DNA of 64,000 nt from Sympetrum striolatum (taxonomy: Eukaryota > Arthropoda > Insecta > Odonata > Libellulidae): NCBI GenBank assembly GCA_947579665.1, contig OX388344.1, forward strand, positions 12,208,346-12,272,345. Reading direction: 5' to 3'. A program made the translations under genes and the position numbers. How positions within the stretch are numbered: the first letter of the stretch is position 1; each line of letters starts with the position of its first letter. Below, piece after piece: positions 23,362 to 33,849 of the stretch. Under the pieces are notes generated by a model. The model did no database searches and was not told the origin of the DNA. It saw only the letters and a list, made by a program, of their open reading frames with translations.

Positions 23362-24497
23362 ATGTCCGAATTGAAGAGAAGGCGAAAATGGGAGAAGTTG
23401 AGAAACCGTGAACGGCAAATAGTATTGAACGTCTTCACCTACCTCCGTAAGTCCCTCAGGGTTTCTGATGCAAGTAAAGATGTCACGGAAGCGACTGGAT
23501 GCCCACAGTCGACAATTTATAGAGTACGAATAGAAGCATCTCAAGGAGCGTTAGTGACTCCGTCAAATACTAAGAAAATTACACGGCCGTAGAAAGAAGA
23601 AATACCGAAGGGAACAGAGAACAATTGTGTTTACCGACGAAACGTGGATCAATCTTGGTCAAACAGTGAACAAGGTTTGGAATGATAAAGGAATTAAAAC
23701 ACCACGTGATGCTTTTCTCTCTGGGGACGGGACTAAAGGCTCCGACATCCCGAGCAGGTCGTTTTGCAATAATTCACGCCGGAACGGAAAATGGTTTCAT
23801 AGAAGGAGCATTTCGATTCTTTCTTTGCAAGAAGAATACCATGGACGAGCATGACGAAGTTGATGGAGACTGTTATGAGAGCTGGTTTGAAAACTGCCTT
23901 CTCTCTAGCGTACCTAAAGGCTCGGTAATAGTTTTGGGCAATGCATCCTATCACTTTACAAAATTAGAATACCTTCCAACAACAAGTTGAAAGAAAGACC
24001 GCATCAAAGAGTGGTTGACTGGTGAAAATATAAATTTCGATGACGATTGTTTGAAGAGAGACTTATTATTTTTAGTCGATCAAGTTCGAGTAAATTTCGA
24101 GAAGTTCAGGGTTGACGAACTTGCAAAATCAGCGGGATGCATTGTTCTACGACTTCCACCGCACCACTGCGAACTGAACCCCATTGAAATGGTTTGGGCG
24201 CAAATTAAGCATTGCGTGAGTATGAAGAATGTAACATTTAAGAAGAAAGATGTGGAGAAACTTATATTAGAGAGTTTTGGCGCTGTTTCTCCTGAAAATT
24301 GGCGAAATCATGTCAAACATGTGATGAAAGTGGAAATGTGGCAGGCAGATAATTTGGAAGACGACATAGAAGAACTGATTAATCGTCTTACATGGTCATC
24401 GTCGTCTCAGTCGACAAGCACATCAGAAGATGCGTCAGAGCCACAGCCCAGCACATCAGCTTATATGGAGGGATTTGGATACCTTTCGGATTCTTGA
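23362..24497 (+). pseudogene. Tc1/mariner-IS630 superfamily (DDE_3) transposase pseudogene
   Basis: A transposase of the arthropod DDE_3 type is recognisable through several breaks. The start at 23362 (ATCACCATG context) opens a frame with an N-terminal region like that of the family, up to a TAG at 23590. From about 23582 the frame changes and resumes next to the first catalytic block, VFTDETWINLG. About 60-70 residues usual in the family appear to be deleted here. A second frame change near 23720 leads to RAGRFAIIHAG and SVIVLGNASYH. The second catalytic Asp of the usual xDNASYH is Gly here. A TGA near 23988 interrupts the frame. The C-terminal part continues (24015-24497) with RLPPHHCELNPIEMVWAQIK, which holds the last acidic catalytic residue, and a Ser/Thr-rich end. 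The copy is dead. No clear terminal inverted repeats were found. Confidence 0.88.
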
Positions 24498-24960
24498 GTG
24501 GAAAGGTAAGAAGACTTTTATCTTAGAATTTATTACATATTTAAATGGTTATTTGATTATGCCACCGATATAAGACGACATCATTCAGACGGTAAATATC
24601 ATTATTTAGTCGTCCTAATGATAAGGAAAGACGAGTAAATGTCAATTGAATTTGACGCTTTCCATCCCGGAAAAAAAATATTTCATCAAATGAGGTAATA
24701 TAATAATTCAACCTTTCATATTAGTAACTTTATGAAAATATATATCAATGCGGATATATTGTAAGGTAACAACTTTCCTTGTTTTAAATAAAAAAGTACT
24801 ACCTATCGCTTGCCAATAATTCGTTATTATTCTATAAAAATAATACTTTGAAGTAATTCACATGGTATTTAGAGCTTTGATCTTGACCTAACTTTAAAAG
24901 TTGTGCATACATCCCTTATTTCTCGAAAACTTAACTCAAGGAGCTCTTCATTTAGCTTAC
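24498..24960. other. No recognised feature
   Basis: AT-rich DNA lies between the transposase pseudogene and the candidate minus-strand exon. It may include the 3' end of the transposon, but no inverted terminus was found. Confidence 0.5.
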
Positions 24961-25051
24961 TCATAACACACATGGTTATGTTCGGCGCGGTGTTCAGGAG
25001 GCGACGGTGTAATAGCCCCGCCACCGTAGGTTTGGCAACAGCGTTGGCCAT
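24961..25051 (-). CDS. Candidate first exon, weakly COX6C-like N-terminus
   Basis: On the minus strand an ATG in good context (CAAATGG) opens MANAVAKPTVAGLLHRRLLN, then TAPNITMCVM, and reaches a donor-like GTAAGC after 91 nt. Base composition falls from GC-rich to AT-rich just past that donor, as expected at an exon-intron border. The pattern KPxxxGLLxRRLxN resembles the N-terminus of cytochrome c oxidase subunit 6C, a small inner-membrane protein. The match is short, and I found no downstream exon carrying the rest of that protein. It could be a truncated copy or a chance frame. Confidence 0.3.
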
Positions 25052-28000
25052 TTGAGCAATACTGTCAACTAAACGTGGAGTGCTCTATAGAAGCGTCCAA
25101 CTTTCACCTTCATATGAGTTTTTTTCTATTATAATTATGAATTGCAGTAGAGGTTATTCCGGTGGCGAAATTCGATTATGACTATTACGTATTCTCAATG
25201 CATATTCTCAAGTGAAACTTGACGAAAGAAATATAATGTATGATTTTAGAAAGCAATTAAGAATTGTCCCAGTTGCTATACTTTAGCTTGAGTCAAGATA
25301 CTAACAATATTATGACTATATTTGCTCAGCCTATTAAATTCAAGATATTTGTATTTCATTATTTTTTCGCTTACTTTAACTATTCTTTGCCAGTCCTACA
25401 ATTCATTAGGAATATGCTAATAGATAGGTTTCCAGAAGAATTTCCTGGGCTTGTATTAAACTTTCACCGTCATTTATTGTCCACATTCTGCTTACCAAAG
25501 TAGGTTGCATGACTTTGGTCTACTACAACTTTAATTTTTATTCTTTTATCGTTTAGTTTTTAGTCTACTTCTAATAGACTTGTACAACGCATTCGTTCAG
25601 CGGGTTACGGCAGACTTGACTTTAAAGAGAATCGCGAATAGAGGCACGGACAAATGAAACAAAGTAACGAATTTTCTCGTTTTCACCCTCTCGTGAGTAA
25701 GCGAAATATCCGTTTCCATGGAAATGCGGAAATTACGGGAGTAAAGTAGCGACCAATTATATTTGAATAACCAAACGCATGATATGTACCCATTACCGTG
25801 GAGCCACAACCATTAGAAAGCTCTAGGGATGGAGAAAATGCACATTTTTCCTTCGTCCGTTTTTCCTCTTCGCCAAGGCAATAACAGAGGCGGTGGTAAA
25901 TAGAGCCTTCCTCCACCAATATTATTAGGAGTCCTAATTTTGGAGGGTGGAGAAAGTAGGCCGACTGAGAAGCAATTTCAGACGACGGGATGTTTGGACC
26001 AAACTTAATCACAGGAAGATAAAAATAAGGCATTATTCAGACGGATATTTATATTTGAGGGATTATTCACGAAAGGAGGGCTTTCGAGAAAACATTTCCT
26101 CTAAGAGTTTGTGACTTAAGTGGGGTTTAGAGCACGGATAGGTTTTGTCTCAATCAGGGAAACAACAAGCAAGTGTAACTTTCATCTTACCAATTATTCA
26201 ATTCTGAAACTACGGTCATTTCTAATATATAACGAGCTTCTTTTCCAATTTCTTACGGGGATTTTAATTACTGGTATAACTTGTGCGTTTACATCGAATG
26301 GAGATCATATTACGTATACTTTGAATAAGTGGCAAATGTAATTTTTACTGCAATGACCATTTAATTCCTTATTTGTGTTAATTTTTTTCTTCGTCTTTTA
26401 AAGATACTTATTAAGAATTATTACTATGAAAAATTATCCTTAAATGTTTGACTAATATTAACAATACTCTAAAGTGATGAAATATTTACAAATGACAATA
26501 TGTCCAAATTTCTTTCCCTTCTTTCAATTTATGGAATCCATGTAAAAAGGTATCAGTCGTGTAAAAATGTGAAATTCAAAAGTGGAAATTATTGTGCAAT
26601 AGTTTCGGTTCCGGAAATAGGAAAAGACAAAACCTTAGTCAAAATAAAGTAATTCAATTTAATAAAAAATTCAAAATCGACATTTCATTTCTATGTCTGG
26701 GGACACTGAAATTCAGTGATGATTTTACAATTTGGAGAAGATGCCTCGAATAAGTTAATTATGAATAATATTGAATATAAAATAACGATATTAGTGATTT
26801 TTAGTTCCTTTGCGTCAATTTTGACCTTCTAATTCTAATTTTAAAATGTTGAAAAATTTTAATGACAAGGTACATTATGTAGTTGTATGTTGTTACACTT
26901 TCGTCTGGAGCCAAAATCAGCGCGCGATGCCTATGGTTATGAGAGATTGCTCTCTCAAACCGTTTGACCTTAACACAAAGTTACATTCAAATTTAATCTC
27001 AACACCAAAAGACCTACTGAGTTTTAGAATATCTTCCGTAGGATGTCAAACGAGGATCACGACAGAAATAAATCGAAAAGAATTTGTATTCCAAAGGCAC
27101 TTCTCAGAATAACCTTCACGCAGAGGGAATTTTAAAACAACAGATATTGTGATCCAGCTATCGGATTAAAGGAAAGAGCAATTGCCAAAAGCTTATTTAT
27201 CTTCGGCTCCATCGAATTGAGGATTGCCAAAATGCGTCCTTTGTGAGGCGGATATAATAACAGAGGAACAGCGACGCTGTTCAGAAACAAACTCAGCTAA
27301 CAAACCTCACTCACGTGGGTTTAATTAAAGAGTATCGAGTTCCAACGCAGAGCTCGTTAGCAGGAGAAGGAAAAATAGTCAACCTGATTTTCGAAGACGC
27401 GAATGTGGGTGATACCGAGTGTGTTATAAATCCAAGAGGCGACGCCGTACTATGCAGATACAAACGCAAACGTATCGAGAGCTCACTTCCTTCTCTTCGC
27501 ATTGTCCTACTTAAAAGTGGAGGATGTAAGAAAGAAGTTCTGTTCAATTCAAAACCAAAAGAATACCTTAAAATATAACTGGTTGAGGTTAAGCATTCAC
27601 GTGACTTTACATTAATAATATCTATATGGACGATTCTGTACTCAAAGGTCCACGAAGCACAATGTAAGGCTTCCATTATTTGGGAATGTAAAAAATATTT
27701 CCTTTTCCTACATAATGCCGCTTGAAACGAAGTAAATTTATAAGAAAAACGAAGTTAATGAGAATATCAACGAGGAAAGGAAATAATTAACATAGAGAAA
27801 AGTAAATGCTATACAAAATACGTAAAAATAATGTCCGTGCAGGAAATAAGGGTAACAGACGGTGGAAGGGGATTGAGGTTTACTACTTATAAGGGAAAAA
27901 ATTATTTTTCTTTCGTCATTTATTCTCTCCAAAGGAAACTTACTAACAGGAATGGGAAAAATGTGTCAAATGTGTGATTTCCTAGTCCAGTTGGAATAAT

Positions 28001-29950
28001 AATAGTATTCTAATAGCGTATGTACCTAATAGTATTCCTATAGTATTCTAATCATTTTTACATTTAGCAGTCAAATAAAAAAGTGAATCTAGCCAGGTGA
28101 AGGTTATTGATACACGAATATAGCGCTAGAGTTCATTTATGGGATGCAACTTAAATGTTAGTCTTCATTTGTAAAATTGATGATAATCTTCAAATTGGGT
28201 CAGTGGTGAAAATTAAGGAATGAAATTAACAATTCTGTACGATGCGCAGTAGTTCACAGCAGTTGGCAACTAATAGACTAAATCTAATTACCTCTCATTG
28301 CCAACTATTAGCTCTTCCATGCTCATGATCCGGCCTTAGAATCCATAATTCGGATGCTAACTAGAATAGGGCTGTGAGAGGGGCTTTCTGTGTTTCCGTT
28401 GGTATTTAAGAATCGGTGTCTGAGCCAAGAATGAGAGCGATCGGGGGCGGAGCTATTTCGGGAATTCAAAACATAAGAGACAAGATTTATGTCTAATGAT
28501 ATGATATAATTCAAATTATTTATATAATGCTAAAAGACACCAGTAAGGGTAATGTGTCGTAGTTATAATATATTCATTCAAAATTGATTATAACGTATTA
28601 TAAATAACGTATGACAATGAATTCTTATTGATGATAAGTTAGTTGTAAAATGCGTCAGGAATTTTAAGTTTTTCCTTTTCCAAGCGAGAGAAAGGGAATA
28701 TCAGTGTAAGAGTGAAATACTAACAGTAGATGAATTGCTAAGGAAAGTTATTTAATGTATGGGCAAAGGCAGAATGGGAGTTATTAAGAATGGAATGAGC
28801 CATGACGAAGGCTTAGAGACAGAGCAGCGGAAGCTACCTATGTAAGAGACACTCATACTATGTTTCGTTAAATATTAATGAATAAAATCTACTCTGAAAT
28901 ATTGATTACACCGCGATTTAAGTTTAATAGCGAATGTCGATTAAGAGATGATATGAAAAAGAGAAGGTAACTTCGGCTAGAATTATTGGCGTGGAGATTG
29001 AAGATGAGCAAAGGTTAAAGGGAGCGTTTCATCCAAAACTTGAAGACCTCGAGAGCCCCAATGTCACGCGACCGCAAAGATGGACAAAAAAGCACGGAGA
29101 TTTAATGCGGCCAAGGGACGAACAAAAATACTCTTTGCTGGAAGGGGTTCAGAAATGCAGCTGGATAGCGTGAGTCAAGGCATCAGGACACACCGGACTA
29201 AATTAATCCTACGTCTGCTAACGCCGACGTCATCGCACGCCCACGCATTATGCGTGAAAACGGATCATTCCATTCATCGTTATCCCTGCCTTATTACGAA
29301 GGATGTGCGAAATAACCACTTGGGGCGGATGCATGCACAACACGTGACGAGCGAAAAGCTAAGGATATCGCCAAGTTTACAGCATCCTGATTGTCGGCGG
29401 AATAGCGCTGTATTTTCCAAGAGAAATTTAGAGGCTAACACTGACTTATTTCAAAAGGAAAGCACAACATTTTAGGAGTTATTCAATTAGTAAACAACTG
29501 TTAAAATAATACGTGATTTAAAAGAAGGCATGATGGAACTAATCAGTCACATAATTAGTTCACAAAAGACGTTTGAGTCGAATAAAAACCGAATCCTTCA
29601 TTCGTTTTTCACACTATATTGATAAAAATTCATGTTTTTCACTGAACAATTACTTCTGCTTGAATACTAACTACACAATTAAAAGAGTTAACTTATTGCT
29701 AACAACATCTTTGGTGCAGAAGTGCATGTTTAGGCTAAGAAACGCTATTTTAAGGAAGTTATGAATACTTTTCAAAACCTCATAATGTATCAAATATTTT
29801 TAAGATAACACGTTTGTGCTATATTATTCAGCTTTGACTGGCGTCAATTGTTTTTGAGTTCATCCTAGATTATGTTGAACCTGGGCGGAAGCGCCGATGA
29901 TTGCATGGGCGAAGGTCCTTTTTGCGGTATTTTCTTCAAGCGATGAGGAG
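25052..29950. other. No recognised gene
   Basis: I see no conserved coding region, RNA gene or clear transposon here. The frames (for example 25683-26033 minus, 27311-27676 minus, 29080-29475 plus) show no recognisable domains. Confidence 0.5.
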
Positions 29951-30089
29951 ATTCCCAAGGAAAAACGGACTTGAAAAAAGTCTGACAGGGCCGGGAATCG
30001 AACCCGGGATCTTCCTCTAACCGGGAGGCTGCCTTAACCATCTAGGCTACCCGACCAGAACCTGTTCTGGTCGGGTAGCCTAGATGGTT
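29951..30089 (-). mobile_element. tRNA-derived SINE with inverted head duplication
   Basis: The SINE lies on the minus strand with its tRNA-like head at the right. The head reads GGTAGCCTAGATGGTTAAGG, followed by CCGGTTAGAGGAAG and the B-box GGGTTCGATTCC, then GTCAGACTTTTTTCAAG. The first 26 bases of the head (30036-30061) are followed after a 2-nt gap by a perfect inverted copy (30064-30089). The two halves would fold into a 26-bp hairpin. Beyond 30089 the sequence no longer matches the family. No target-site duplication was found. Confidence 0.8.
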
Positions 30090-31607
30090 GGCGAATCCTG
30101 ACATACAGGGAAAGAGTTGAAAGGATCGCACGGACAATGCGATCATTTCCTAGTAACCAGAGAACATCAGACATTTCCTAGTATACCAGAGAACATCAGA
30201 CAAGTTATGAGCTCTCAGATCAGGAATTATTTACTATTTGGTTCCTATATCTCTTTGGCTTAAATTAACTTCATTCGAACCACCTTATGATAAAGAAAAC
30301 ACATAAGAAATAAATTCTTAGGGGTACAGGACACAAAAATGTGAGACAGTGCCATCGTAGAAATGTGTGACAGTGCCATCGTAGAAAAGCCTGTAATAAG
30401 TTGTCAACACAACTAATTTTGTAAAAACTACTAGTTTCTTGCATACTTTCTTATCTAACCTTGGTAGCATTGTAAATTTCTTAGCCAACTATTCGTCGTG
30501 AACCCTGGTCATACTTCCCTCATTTCTTGGAGATATCCCGAGTTGGGAACACCTGCTTTACTGATGGATAGGGTTATTGGTATTTTTAATACCCTAATCA
30601 CATACCACTGACGGCTACAAGGACACTTATGCAATTGCATAAACAATGAAGAGGGGTCAAAGTGAGACACAGCTCCGCGTATTGCTTATAAGAAAGGCCC
30701 TTAAGATTGAGCTACGCTTATGGATGACAGGGAAATGCTGGTTTTCTCTGACTAGAATCCCTAACACCATCCGCCAAGAGGAAACTCGCCGAGAGGTGTC
30801 CTTGGGATACGTGCATTGTTTAGCACAATCACCTAAAAATGGACATCTCGGAACGGTGTCTCTCCTCAGCTCTATAACAACCGGTAGTCCCCGATCCAGA
30901 GGAACTTAAATCATTCAAGAAACTTACTTATACACATACAAGACGAACAATATGCTGAGATTTCATGTAGAAACTACATCATTAAGCAAAAACTTATATA
31001 AAAGATACACGAGTGTAATATGATAACTTAAGTGCTTGAATCATTTGGTTACCTTCACTCGATTCCTTCGAATACAAGTTCGCAAATAATACGAGAGCTT
31101 CACGATTTGACCTAAAATAATTTTTTATTTCCATTTACTCCTTAAAATTTTCTTGTTGAACGCTCAACGTGCAAACTGCACCCCAGATATTTTTCTTGGG
31201 ACATTTTTCAATGTCTTAACTTGAAAATTGATAAAAATCTTAAATAGTTTAGTTAAATTTGTTTTATTAAACCCTGCCATCCTTCAGAAATGATAAAAAT
31301 CAAGTATAATCACTTTTTTCATTTCTTGTAGAAGCGATATATTTCGGAGAAAAATGACCACTTGGAATCTGGAAGGAAGACGTTGCTTCATTTTCCTTTA
31401 CTTTAGCTTGTACTTCCTCAAACTCTTTCCGTATGTGACCATACCATTAGTATGCATTTTTTCAGCAAGTACCGCTACGTAGTCTGCAAACCGCTGTTTT
31501 TCCTTGCTATCGTAAACCTTTTTTATTATTTCTTGGCTTCATTTATTGCCTTCTCAATTTATCTATTATATATAGATACTTCTCCGGATTCATTCATATA
31601 TATATAT
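30090..31607. other. No recognised gene; two short tandem duplications
   Basis: A 28-nt unit is duplicated at 30144-30200 and a 24-nt unit at 30337-30383, both nearly perfect. A stray copy of the start of the palindromic array's unit, inverted, lies just left of the array at about 31561-31600. Frames here have no recognisable domain. Confidence 0.5.
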
Positions 31608-33849
31608 ACGAGTAAAATGTTGCTTGCATACTGCAAGCAGAGCGACAACACTAATTTCATATCGGCATTATATTGGGACGGTCCTCAAAAGAAAAAAAAA
31701 AGGATTGAAAATGTTATTAGAATTCGCTTCAATTTAATCGTCCGGCATCGAACCCGGTTCTTCCATGTGAACCTACTATGCAGCACAACAGAAGATCAGC
31801 ATCTCTAACTATGTGTAAAATTCAAGGAGAAATATTGACTGCAACAGCCTCAAACGACGTTCTACTTTTTACGAATGTAAATGGCTCTTTGGATTAGAAC
31901 CAAGGACCATCTTCGAAAACTTAAAGCTGTTTTGGAAATATATATATAATCTCTATCTATATGCTAAATTTGAAGTTTCTATATTATTGGGAAAGGGTTC
32001 AAAATAATTATTGAAAATCGGATCATTTACTGATTGTATAGACGCCTGGTGGTGAAACCAGGAAACATTGGTAGCTGTGAATTCACAGTTTGATTAGTAA
32101 TGACTTCATCTTATCTTATGCAAAGTTTCAAGTAGATATAATATCGGGAAGCACATAAAATGTGTTTCCGTAATCTCCATAAGAAATACATTGAGGAATG
32201 TAAATGGCCCTCTGGGATCGAACCAAGGACCATAAGGGAATATGTAAAATTTGATTATGAAATATAATTATGATATCTAACGCCATGCCGAATTTCAAGT
32301 TTCTATGCCATTGGAAAAGGGTTCAAAAAAAATCTTAAAAATCGCCGCAATGTATTTTAAACGGCAAATTTTTGCCCCGACCTAGCATCGAACCAAGGAT
32401 ATTATTCGTAGATGTCTTTATGGTTTCCTTTTGATATGCGCGGCATCTAGCGATCCCTCGAGTTTCAACTCTTTCTCTCTCCGGGAAGTGCCTCAAATAA
32501 ATTTTCGAAAATCCCCGCCATGTAATCTTATGGAGAAAATCGCGACTTTGGGGCCCTCTGGAATCGAACCCATGACACTGAGGATCAAAATCGCAATTTT
32601 TCTGACGGTTACACGTTATGGCCAATACGTCGTAAAAATTTCAAGTCAATGACGCTTGTGGTTTAGGCTGTGAATTAGTATCCTATCTATCTATCTATCT
32701 ATCTATATGAATGAATCCGGAGAAGCATCTATATATAATAGATACAGATAGGATACTAATTCACATGCTAAACCATAAGCGTCATCAACATGAAATTTTT
32801 ACGACGTAATAGCCATAACGTGTAACCGCCAGAAAAATTGCGATTTTGAACCTCAGTGTCATGAGTTTGATTCCAGAGGGCCCCAAAGTCCCGATTTTTT
32901 CCATTTAAATGCATTGCTTTGATTTTCGGGAATTAAAAAAAAATACTTTCCGGATAGGTAGAGAATTTAAACTCAAGGAGCCGATAGATATGGTCAGGAT
33001 CTATCGATAACATAAATGACATCGACAGAAAAAGTCCTGGGTTCGATGCTAGGACGATGCAAACATTTGCCCTTTAAAATATATGGAGGTAGTTTTTCAT
33101 TATTTTTTTTGATGCACTTATTGAAATCATAGGAAGTTCTTACTTATATGGTAGATGTATATTTAGCCTATGGTTTTGAAAAAAATTTAGATAAGACCGT
33201 ACTGTTCCTGGGTTCGATGCCAGAGCACATTAGCATTTCTCTCATAAGGAATACATGGGAAAAGTAGGATGTAGTTTGAGGCAGTTGCAGCTAATATTTC
33301 TGCCTGAATTTTCACACATAGTTAGAGATGGTGATCTTTTTTTGTGCAGCATAGTAAGTATCACCTGAAATACCCGGGTTCAATGCCGGGTGGTAAATAT
33401 ATCTGCCATATAAAACACATTGGGGTAGTTTTTCATAATTTTTTTCATGCACTTATCGAAATGAAAGGAACCTCTTGCTTTGCAAGAAGGTGACTATTAA
33501 GACACGGTTTAAGAAAAAAAATTATATAAGACCATGGTTTTCCTGGGTTCGATGCCAGAACACATTACAATTTCTCAGATAAGGAATATAAGGGAAAAGT
33601 TGGACATCGTTTGAGGCAGTTGCAATCAATATTTCTGCTTGAATTTTCGCACATAGTTGGAGAAGGTGACCTTCTGTTTTTCTGCATAGTAAGTATCATC
33701 AGTAAGACCCGGGTTCAATACCGGACGATTAAATTGCGGCGAATTTTAAGAATATTTTGAATCCTTTATTTTGGACCGTCCCGATTTGATGCCGACAGGA
33801 AATTAGTGTTGTCGATCTGCTTGCAGCATGCAAGTAACATTTTACTCGT
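31608..33849. repeat. Palindromic array of about 165-nt tRNA-like (B-box) monomers
   Basis: Two arms, about 31608-32691 and 32746-33849, are inverted copies around a centre near 32718. Outer ends match (ACGAGTAAAATG at the left, inverted at the right), and so do inner ends (TTAGTATCCTATCTAT). Each arm has six B-box-like motifs (GGTTCGATGCC and variants), several within a T-arm-like stem such as CCGGGTTCAATGCCGG. In the right arm the GTTC positions are about 32865, 33041, 33212, 33378, 33547 and 33713 (spacing 176, 171, 166, 169, 166). In the left arm, inverted, they are about 32569, 32393, 32223, 32058, 31900 and 31753 (spacing 176, 170, 165, 158, 147). Two monomer types alternate: A continues CCAGAG then a CAT-rich stretch; B continues CCGG or TAGG then AAATTTGCC-like sequence. 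No protein frame is conserved. The element class is unknown. Confidence 0.8.
32682..32706. repeat. (CTAT)n microsatellite at the palindrome centre
   Basis: About six CTAT units lie at the inner end of the left arm, next to the unit-start sequence ATGAATGAATCCGGAGAAG. That unit start also occurs, inverted, just outside the left arm. Confidence 0.9.

Noticed and set aside
22900..24560. Terminal inverted repeats for the transposase pseudogene
   Set aside because: The similar GATATAAG and AATATAAG words on either side are in the same orientation and short, so the element's ends remain undefined.
30000..30060. Functional tRNA gene on the minus strand
   Set aside because: It belongs to a repeated SINE family with a conserved non-tRNA tail, and the acceptor stem does not pair.
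31608..33849. CRISPR-like or bacterial array
   Set aside because: The repeats are about 165-nt monomers that are themselves diverged, in eukaryotic DNA. There are no short identical repeats with unique spacers.
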